Assembly (NCBI GenBank): GCA_036925085.1
Contig: JAUPFP010000049.1
Location: 1-64,000 of the forward strand
Reading direction: 5' to 3'
Source of the DNA: Brachycybe producta
Taxonomy: Eukaryota; Arthropoda; Diplopoda; Playtdesmida; Andrognathidae
DNA length: 64,000 nucleotides
Shown in pieces: positions 56,541 to 64,000 of this stretch; within the stretch, counting starts at the first letter, position 1, and each line of letters starts with the position of its first letter. Made by a program: the position numbers and the translations under genes. The notes beneath the pieces are model-generated. The model had not been told where the DNA came from, made no database searches, and saw nothing but the letters and a program-made list of their open reading frames with translations.

Positions 56541-57282
56541 TACGTTCGTGTATATGTCAGGAATTGCGATTTGATTTGTTTTTTGCTTTTATTCAATGAT
56601 AATAAACCGATAATCAAGAATACGAGAGAGACGTAAGAAACGTGACAGCTCGTGTTGCAAGATAAATTGGGTTTGTTTACTTTTAATGGTTGTGTTCTAC
56701 AGCTGAATTTGGAAGAGGCTCCTCTTTACCTGTTCTCAACAGTGATTGGTCTAAATGGATATCACGTGATTCCCCCCCCCCCCCCAAGTCATGGTAGTCA
56801 TTTAACGTAGAGCGCCACCAAGTGGCTTTTATAAGCAACCTAATATGCGGGGCTATTGTGTTTCTGCTCGGTATTTACTAATTTAAATATACGTGTACTA
56901 TATATATTTAACAACGTGATTAATTAATTAGAAATTAACTACGTGGTTAGAAGTAGGAGTAGAATGAATGTGGTACTAGAATACTATCGATACTAGGTAG
57001 ACGAGTCTAGACCACAAACCTTGAGTCTAGACAGCCATAAAGATAAACAAGAGGGGTAAACCAAGATGGCGTATCAGGTACTTAAATATTTATTGAAAAG
57101 CACGCCATCTTGGTTTCAAACGGAACTTTATATATGGTTCAGTCTATTTGAATAATATAACGAATTGGACGAATATAGATATTATATATATCACGTGATT
57201 TTGCGACTAATGGTGGTTATTCTAGTAGAGCGCCACCAAGTGGCGTTAATAAGCAACATTTGTCAGTCTTAACAAAGAGCGT
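56541..57282. promoter_or_regulatory. Divergent intergenic region with duplicated promoter-like block
   Basis: Lies between the minus-strand gene and RSL1D1. A block of about 70-78 bp occurs twice, at 56761-56838 and 57190-57258: ATCACGTGATT (palindromic E-box), then GTAGAGCGCCACCAAGTGGC, then ATAAGCAAC. The nearer copy ends 24 bases before the RSL1D1 ATG. The distal copy has a C14 run (56772-56785). No TATA box is obvious. GCGCCACCAAGTGG resembles a CTCF-type or initiator-linked motif. Regulation is inferred. Confidence 0.55.
57058..57116. repeat. Hairpin with YY1-like arms
   Basis: AAACCAAGATGGCGT and its perfect reverse complement ACGCCATCTTGGTTT are separated by 29 AT-rich bases. AAGATGGCG is the core of the YY1 motif. 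It may be a small MITE or a regulatory palindrome upstream of RSL1D1. Confidence 0.7.
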
Positions 57283-59722
57283 ATGGAGGCTGAACAGTCC
57301 CCTCTGAAGAAAGAAAAAATGGTCGTAGCTACAGATGAGAAATCTGAATTTGTCGAAGAATGTAATGTAAGTGTTAATATAAATAATGCCTAGTTTTTCA
57401 AACCTTAATTTAGATCAATTATATAAGTTTAAGTTTATAAGTTGCGGGTAAAACCGCAATATAAACTGAAAATGGCGGCTAGATAAAATGAGTGCGTGTT
57501 GAGAACACGTGGTCTTCACAACTATTTTCTTGCGAAAAACGTCACCTTTCCATTGATTCAGTTGCTATTTTGTTGTGGTTTCTTAGGTAAATCAAGCTGT
57601 TGAAGCCCTTTACAAGGTTTTAGTTGCAACGAAAGAGAAGAAATCAAAGAAACAACTTTTCGACGAAGAAATACAAGGAAAAGTTGTTCTGACCATCACG
57701 CTGAAGAAAATTCCGGTGCAACAACACGTCAAGATACTAAACATGTAATTTTGGTGTATACTTTCGATTATGAGCCACTAGCCTCCGAGCTAAGGTTGTA
57801 AAATTGTATGCTTAAAGTTATGCTAAAGGCGAAAAATAAGACAAAAGCCTCCTGCTTAGAGGCTAAGCGGCTGCTAATGGAAGTAATATCTTGATTTTGG
57901 TTATGAACCAATTCTAGTTTCTGGTTACACCCGTAACTTTTTTGTTTAGATTGCTGCCGAATCCAGTTTGTTTTCCGGAAACGACCAGAATTTGTTTCTT
58001 CGTTAAGGACCTAGTTAGAAGACAGAGCGATCACGATGAAACTAAAGCCCACTACAAGGAGTTGTTGCAGAACAAAGGAATTAACTTTATATCTGAAGTA
58101 ATTTCGACGGTAAAAGATTAGACACTTACGAACGTTATTCATCTGCGTTATTTCTTCACTATAGATCATTCCTGTTCATCAGCTGCGGAGAGAGTATCAT
58201 GAATACGAGCTGAAACGTCACCTGTGCAATTCGTACGATCTTTACCTGATGGATAGACGTATTTTGAGATACATCCCGGAATTACTGGGAAGGTCAATCT
58301 ATAGGAGGAAAAGGTTAACATGAATCTGAGATATCTTTCTCAAGAATTTTTTTTTACAACATTGGGTGCATTTAATGGGGTTGAAACCAAGGGCCTGTTT
58401 CTCAGAAATACAATTCTTGTAGTACAAGTGAATTCTATGGAACCGTGTAAAGGACGTAATTCACAATTTTTTAATTGTTAATTTGTAATTGTGAATGTTC
58501 GATAACTGTCGTGATCTGGGCTCCATATGATTCATTTGTGTTTTTGAGAAACAGGGCCAAGTCCTGATTTCTTAAATATAACTGAAGTCGACTTTTCTTT
58601 TGGTTCTTTTTCACCAAAAAAATTTTTATTTAACTTCGAAAAGATAAACGAAGATGCCGAAATTTTTTTCACAATTATTTGAAATTATTTTTCCATGTTA
58701 ATTCCCAAAGACAAAACTTCAATCTGCCCGAAATCATTAATGTCATAGTTTAAAATTCCAAAATTACTTCCATTAAATAGCAACAACCCATATGTAGGTG
58801 CTAAGAAATGTTCACATGATATCTTTAAAAATAAACTTTTTATAACATTATGAAAAGTCAGCCGCCATTTTCATTCCGGTTTTTTTTCACACTAAGGTTG
58901 AAAATTTGAAACCCTCTAAATGTAAATTATTATTTTGTGTTTGTTGAAAGGTTTCCGATAAGTGTTCGGATGGAAGGCGACTTTCTGAAAGACGACATAC
59001 GCACTGCACTCAGCAGTACATCTTTATATGTACATGGATACGGAACGTCATTGTGTGTTCTCGCATCCTTAACAAATCAATATGAAAAATATGAAGGAAT
59101 TTTTAAAGTTCGTTTCTTCCCGTTTTAGGGCGGTGCACGTCGGTTTCACGACTTTCACGGAGAAACAAATCAAAGAGAACGTTATGGCGGTAATCGATGG
59201 AATGGGAAATAAACTTCCGGGTGGTTGGGAAAACGTACGATCAATCTATATCAAGACACTGGTCTCGATGGCGATTCCTATCTATGTTTCAGAAGGTTTG
59301 AAGATTTTTTTCTTCTAATGATGAGGAAAAAATAACTTTTGAATGTTTTCATAGATTCTTCAAATGACATTGTCTTACCTACGGAAAAAAAACGGCCCAT
59401 GCTGCCAGTAGTTGATGAACATCCGACAACTGGTATGACAATTGAAGTTTATCCGAATGGTGCTGTGAAGACTTTTGGTAAAAAGAAGTATATAAGAGAT
59501 TTCCCGGATGACAAAGAAACAAAGAACGACAATAAAAGGAGTATACGGAAAAGAAAAACGCGTTCAAAAAAAAGAAAGTTAGAAATGTCAAAAACTATCG
59601 ATACCGAAGAAGAGTCTGAGAAAGATGATGAAAGCGTTAACGAGGAACCGTTAATTGAAAAGAAAGAAGTTACGAAAAAAATCCGAGTTGATAAGGATAG
59701 CAAAAAGAAAAAGCGAATTTAG
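57283..59722 (+). CDS. RSL1D1: Ribosomal L1 domain-containing protein 1
   Basis: Seven exons: 57283-57366, 57587-57744, 57950-58109, 58166-58313, 58951-59056, 59129-59295 and 59355-59722, together 1191 nt (397 codons with stop), all in phase with GT-AG sites. RSL1D1 is a nucleolar protein that acts in ribosome biogenesis and cell-growth control. After a short acidic/basic start (MEAEQSPLKKEKM) comes a ribosomal L1-like fold. VNQAVEALYKVL, TLKKIPVQQHVKI, LPNPVCFPETTRICFFVKD, YDLYLMDRRILRYIPELLGR, RKRFPISV, KENVMAVIDGMGNKLPGGWE and SIYIKTLVSMAIPIY all follow human RSL1D1 in order. The C-terminal about 110 residues are a Lys/Arg/Glu-rich tail (RKRKTRSKKRKLEM, KKKKRI-stop), as in the family and suited to nucleolar targeting. 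AATAAA lies at about 59905. Intron 58314-58950 shows nothing but a weak MITE A fragment near 58810. The gene looks intact. Confidence 0.9.
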
Positions 59723-60000
59723 AGATGTCAGAAAGAGTCGAAAGGGAAAACATAACGAGGAAGAATGCGAATGATAAAAAGATCAACAATTCTCGGGAAT
59801 TGAAAAAGTTTTCATAGCAAGCAAAGATAAAATCGAGTAGTTTGTCTTATGACGGCATTAAGAATAGACTTGGGGAAAAGAATTTAAACCATTGTAAAGT
59901 TGCACAAATAAAGGTGTATTTTGGTTAAAAATCTACTTATATGTAAAAAGTGTTGATGATACAGTTAACACAATAGAATCAAATGAAAATATATTATGTG
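59723..60000 (+). other. RSL1D1 3' flank with poly(A) signal
   Basis: GCACAAATAAAGGTGTATTTTG, given here as ACAAATAAAGG followed by TGTATTTTG, near 59903-59925 is a good polyadenylation signal with a downstream T/G-rich stretch. Confidence 0.5.
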
Positions 60001-60220
60001 CCTCAGAGGTAAACTGTGTTAAGTAACTTTAAATACACAATTTTTACATATTATACATCAGCTTGTGGAGTTCTATCGGTGGTAAGAATTGTTTAACATC
60101 AACTGTTAGATGGGGGTATACCAGGTTAAGTCCTATTCTCGTCAATGAAGAGAAAAAACTTTCAAATCACCCCCCTGTAAAAATTAAGGTTTTGTGACTT
60201 AACATAGTTTATCTCTGAGG
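60001..60220. mobile_element. MITE with CCTCAGAG ends
   Basis: Left CCTCAGAGGTAAACTGTGTT + AAGT, right ACTTAACATAGTTTATCTCT + GAGG, an inverted pair of about 24 bp with few mismatches. The core includes a Gly/Pro-like C7 run and no coding. No target duplication could be fixed. Confidence 0.7.
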
Positions 60221-60432
60221 CTCTGCTTTGCAAGAAAAGAAAATATTATGGTGTGCGTCAGTTGTGTATCACTTATTTTACTTGCATACTCAGTTCTTTT
60301 CGGCTTTTTTTTATCAATTGCACAGCTACTAAAACTATGAATGAATAACGTTAAGTCGAAAAAAGGGACTCTCTGTGATTGGCGAATTTCAATCTTGACG
60401 TCACTTCATAATATTTTCTTTTTTTTTTTCTC

Positions 60433-60541
60433 ACATTGAACTCTTGCACAGGGTTCTAAGTTCAACATAGAAAAAAACTACTCATGAAATATTCTTAAAT
60501 TAGGTTTTTCTATGTTGTTGGAATAAAAGGGTTCAAGGTGA
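60433..60541. repeat. Foldback element
   Basis: CACATTGAACTCTTG...GTTCAACATAGAAAAA pairs with TTTTTCTATGTTGTTGGAAT...GGGTTCAAGGTG. Arms of about 36 bp with bulges. Confidence 0.65.
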
Positions 60542-60571
60542 AAATGTTTAACAAGTTCTCACACATCGTGT

Positions 60572-60870
60572 AGGGCAAGCATGTCGAACTCAAAGGCTAA
60601 CACGGGCCAAATAAACAAGGTCTAAGTTTATGTGGGCCGCAAAAAAACAAAACCTTCAATTTTTATAGAAACGTAGGTTTATTTCGAAAAGTACAGTAGA
60701 AAAAAAAGAACAAGGACAATAGATTGTTTCTTTAGAAATGTAATAACGGCAGCACAACATGAGAATTATATTTCAGAGGTGAGAAAAAGTAGTGAATGGA
60801 TGAAAAAAGGTAGTAAATCTATAAAAGTATTGGCTAGGCCGCAAAGATATTCGTTGTGGGCCGCGTAGTT
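60572..60870. mobile_element. Degraded DNA-transposon relic (GGGCCGCA type)
   Basis: GCATGTCGAACTCAAAGGCT, ACACGGGCCAAATAAA and TGTGGGCCGCAAAAA near the left, and GGCCGCAAAG and TGTGGGCCGCGTAGTTC near the right, resemble the widespread hAT-like family whose copies carry (A/G)TGTC(A/G)AACTC and GGGCCGCA words. Both ends are eroded. Confidence 0.45.
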
Positions 60871-62467
60871 CCCTTGAATCAGAAAACTTGTGATGGAAAT
60901 AGAAAAAGAGTGAATCATAAATAATGCTAACATAATATTCTGATAACTTTGTAAGCAGAAATTTCACACATTAAAAACAACAAATATATAATTAACAATT
61001 GACGGACAGGAAATCACAAAGAAAGTAAGTTCTCTCTATTCACTCTTTGATAACGAAATGTGTATAATAAGCTCGTTACACATAATTTTAATGTGTAAAT
61101 AATGGAACCACTTGAGTAGCCTCTTGGAACAATTTTTTTTATAATTTTATGGCTTTTTCACGGTGCTGCTTGTTTTCGTTTTTTTAGTTGTTTTTAGATT
61201 TGGTACCAAGAACATGATAAATTATTTGTATTTATTTCCATATTTTGAACAATTTGCTTAAATCAAAGTTCAGCTTTAACGAAGCTAAAATTAAAAACTA
61301 CACTCATGATAGTTTTATTTGAAATAAAAAATAATGTGAATCGAAAATGAACATTAAGAAACGAGAATTTAGTTCAGTGTACAGTATTCTTGATCAGAGA
61401 TTATTCATTTTCGTTATTGTTCAGTTTCTGAACTATTTACTTTCGATACAATTCAGTTCAAATTCTCCAATAATCTACATTAATTTCATTTTCTATGCTG
61501 TTCAGTTTTGTCATTATTCATTTTCAATGTTATTCAGTTTAGTCATTATTCATGATCTACACAGCCATAGTCTCAGTGTCTCCATGGTGTCTGGCTTTGT
61601 GTTTTAAGCTTAGCTTAATTTTAAGTAACGAATTAGAATATGGAATAAATTTTAATCTCAAGTTGTGAGTATTTAAGTGGCGCAAAGTCATCAGCTATTA
61701 ATTATAGCAACTTTACAGGCAAAATATTAAGTGCAGAATTGAACTCAACCCAAAGTTTCTTTCTGTTTGAATATAATAATAGATCAAATGAAAGCTAAAA
61801 AGCAAATATTAAATACAAACAGTAAGAGAGTACTTTATAGCGTGGATGCATCATCTAAAGAGATTTAGAACTTAGGTTATTTCATATTTTAAATCAAAAT
61901 GGATTAGAAATTAGAACTGTACATGAATTGGATAAACTTATTTTCATCGTAGTGTTTTTAAAAATAAATTTTTCAGCTCGGGGATCTCCCACAAAAAAGC
62001 AATGGCTGTTCTATGACATTATATTTACCATATTTTACTCGTGACCTTGTAACAGTAACATTCATCAAATTACAAAACTTTTTTATATGACAAATATTGT
62101 CATGTATTTATCATACCGTTATCACTTCTACTGACATGACAGTCATAAAATTACAAAGGTATGATTATTATAATTTCATGATTTTCTTTCTGTAGTGATG
62201 CTCTTGGTTTGAAAATGTCCAAGTGAAACAGTAACGTTTTGAAAGATGTCATCATAATAATTCATGCACTGCATCAATTTACAATCCTTGTATCTAATTT
62301 ACTTTCAGTTAGTTCATTTAAACCTTCATTGATTTTAAAACGTGGAATAACAAAAGTTTAATTCTCTTTATCTTTGCATCGCCTTAAAAGATGTCTTACG
62401 TTTTTTTTCAAATTCTAGTGAAATAGAAATGTGAAAAGAAGAAAAGCCGGTCTAAGACTTGTAATTC
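60871..62467. other. AT-rich intergenic spacer, no gene recognised
   Basis: Contains loosely repeated TTCATTTTC.(A/T)T.TTCAGTTT words at 61390-61555, probably a degenerate tandem repeat, and no convincing exon. Confidence 0.55.
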
Positions 62468-62964
62468 GGGATGGGTATTGCAAAAAAAAATCCAAATTTA
62501 ATTATAATTCTGATATCATTTCAATGAATATTTCCAATTCTAATGATAATACAGTGAAAACCATTCAATGCGAAAATGGATAATACGGAATATATTTTCG
62601 GTTACGTCTCCCTCATTTTTATTTATAGAATTATTTATAAAATCTATGAAAAATCCTTTTTTACAAGCTTTTATTTAAGTAGTTCAAATACACCGAAATT
62701 AATGGCATACACACTACATAATACAATATGTAAAATATGCATCCAAAGTTACTTATTTTTAAGAGAAAAAAAAAAGAATTGCCGAAATGTATTATTGTAA
62801 TGACATAAATATATTCTAAAATATGTATTTCAAATTATTTTAACACGAAAAGATTTTCTGGTCCCTTCAATTTCGTGTTAAGTGGTTTCCACTGTATAAT
62901 TTCCTCATACCATTTCGTATTCTAATACCGAATAAATTCGGATTCCAGTTCTAATACCCATCCC
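62468..62964. mobile_element. Outer element with GGGATGGGTATT ends
   Basis: Left GGGATGGGTATT and right AATACCCATCCC are perfect 12-bp inverted repeats, extended by ATTCTAAT/ATTAGAAT-like pairing. It is split by the TA-flanked MITE at 62552-62894, so the element itself is only about 155 bp. The class is not resolved. Confidence 0.65.
62552..62894. mobile_element. Tc1/mariner-type MITE, nested
   Basis: Left CAGTGAAAACCATTCAATGC, right TTCGTGTTAAGTGGTTTCCA + CTG, an inverted pair with mismatches. TA lies on both sides (62550-62551 and 62895-62896). It is 343 bp with no transposase. A partial relative is at 47651-47706. Confidence 0.8.
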
Positions 62965-62992
62965 TGCTTTTAATTAAGGCTCGGTGAATGAC

Positions 62993-63704
62993 TTAGTAAA
63001 GAATTGTGCATTGCGAGAAGTTCGTTTTAGAATTCGATGGTGATAACAAGTGGTTAGACTGAGGAAATGATGAAACATTGAACCTGGAATCAAAGTTCTT
63101 CAAGTTACTCAATACTAACTCTAACTCTTGGAAGTTACGAAGACGGCGAACATCTTTGTCCTTACGAACGATAGTGTCTGGAAGTTTCCGCACCCGAAGT
63201 ACGTGAGTCGGGTCGACGCCCAACTCTTCACAACATACCCTAAGAAGCCGAGAGTAGGTAGGATCTGTACTTGGAAGTTCCACTTCGATGAAATCTGTAT
63301 CCGAAATGTGAGCCACTCTCACTTTAAGAACGACTTCTACAAATGATAAAAAATCAAAAACTGGAATGGATGATGCTATGGTTCAGTTTAAATGTGGATC
63401 CCACCATCATTTATGAATACAGCAGAAGATATTTTGTTTTGACTTTGCTCTGTGATCGAAGATGGAATCCCGTTTACGATTGCTTTTGCACGAGGAGATG
63501 CCGTTCTGTTGACTCCATCGATATCCACTTTGTAGTTCAATGGTGGATACACCATGTAGTTTGGAACTATCGGTAATTTGTCGTCACATCGATTCGTCTG
63601 TAAAGTGCCTTTCGAGAGAACAGTAAATAAAAAAATCAAATGATTTACGACCGTAAACATGGAATTTCTTTCTTTTAAAGTTGGTTCAATAGTAATTTCC
63701 AATT
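62993..63704 (-). CDS. ANKRD40: ANKRD40-like protein, C-terminal exons
   Basis: Transcript order: possible exon 63704-63660 (LEITIEPTLKERNS), exon 63608-63405 (LPIVPNYMVYPPLNY ... SSAVFIND) and last exon 63336-62993 with stop TAA at 62995-62993. The split codon G|AA joins the last two (D-E-VVLKVRVAH). The C-terminal domain reads DFIEVELPS, LLRVCCEELGVDPTHVLRVR, KLPDTIVRKDKDVRRL, RNFQELELVL. This follows the conserved C-terminus of human ANKRD40 (ELGVNPDQVEKIRKLPN, RKDKDVARLQDFQELELVL). The N-terminal ankyrin repeats would be beyond the window edge. The biochemical role of this protein is not established. No damage is seen in the visible part. Confidence 0.85.
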
Positions 63705-64000
63705 CTATAAAAAATGAATGTAAACTCTTTTAGAAAAGCTAAAACATAATAAAACATAAATCTTTGCACTCGTTGTATCCATTCCAGTGTGAACACAGCT
63801 TAAAATTAAAAATACAGAAATAATTTCAGTTAAAAACAACAAAAAGGAGAAAACAATACATTTTCAAAAAATTAATTAATTAACTAATGTCGCTTAACCT
63901 CACAAATATTTAGAACGATCAATGATTCTGGGAATGAAGAATTTACTCAAGGTTGTTTGCCACTAAAGACACACGAAGATAGGGATGTTCCCCCATCACG
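63705..64000. other. Window edge, no feature recognised
   Basis: AT-rich sequence upstream of the visible ANKRD40 exons, probably intron. Nothing supportable is seen. Confidence 0.5.

Overview
This window is animal (metazoan) nuclear DNA. It is AT-rich, its genes are split by mostly short GT-AG introns, and it carries many LTR, cut-and-paste and satellite repeats. The recognisable host genes are a cohesin STAG/SA subunit, an axonemal outer-arm dynein heavy chain, RSL1D1 and ANKRD40. A fast-evolving ciliated invertebrate, possibly a tunicate, fits the short introns and diverged proteins. That placement is an inference; no sequence marker settles it.

1-19.9 kb: a STAG/SA gene on the + strand. 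It is interrupted inside a coding exon by a Ty3/Gypsy-type LTR element of about 10.3 kb (3940-14286). The junctions keep codon phase and show a 4-5 bp target duplication. A later tandem duplication of about 3.3-3.4 kb (13104-16403 and 16404-19823) doubled the end of the element and all downstream STAG exons. These exons encode an unusual tail of 9-residue repeats ending in an SDDE-type motif. The copy also has an in-frame TGA upstream, so I call the locus a pseudogene or a disrupted allele.

19.9-28 kb: satellites (about 181 bp and 491 bp units), a hAT-type element nested inside another hAT-type element, both with perfect 8-bp target duplications, and two histone-type 3' stem-loops with no histone gene beside them.

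28-47 kb: a Mutator-type DNA transposon with a long open frame (zinc finger, DDE transposase, YqaJ nuclease), several MITEs, a 35-G run, the remnant of a second Ty3-type element, and a 3.8 kb GC-rich minisatellite arranged as two arms in opposite orientation (42.6-46.5 kb).

47-54.5 kb: a decayed piece of an outer-arm beta-type dynein heavy chain (DNAH9/11/17 group), from AAA4 to AAA6, missing internal exons and both ends.

55-64 kb: better preserved genes. They are an unidentified minus-strand gene, a complete seven-exon RSL1D1 gene (397 codons with stop) behind a duplicated promoter-like block, and the 3' exons of ANKRD40 on the minus strand at the window edge. No operons, CRISPR arrays or tRNA/rRNA genes were seen.
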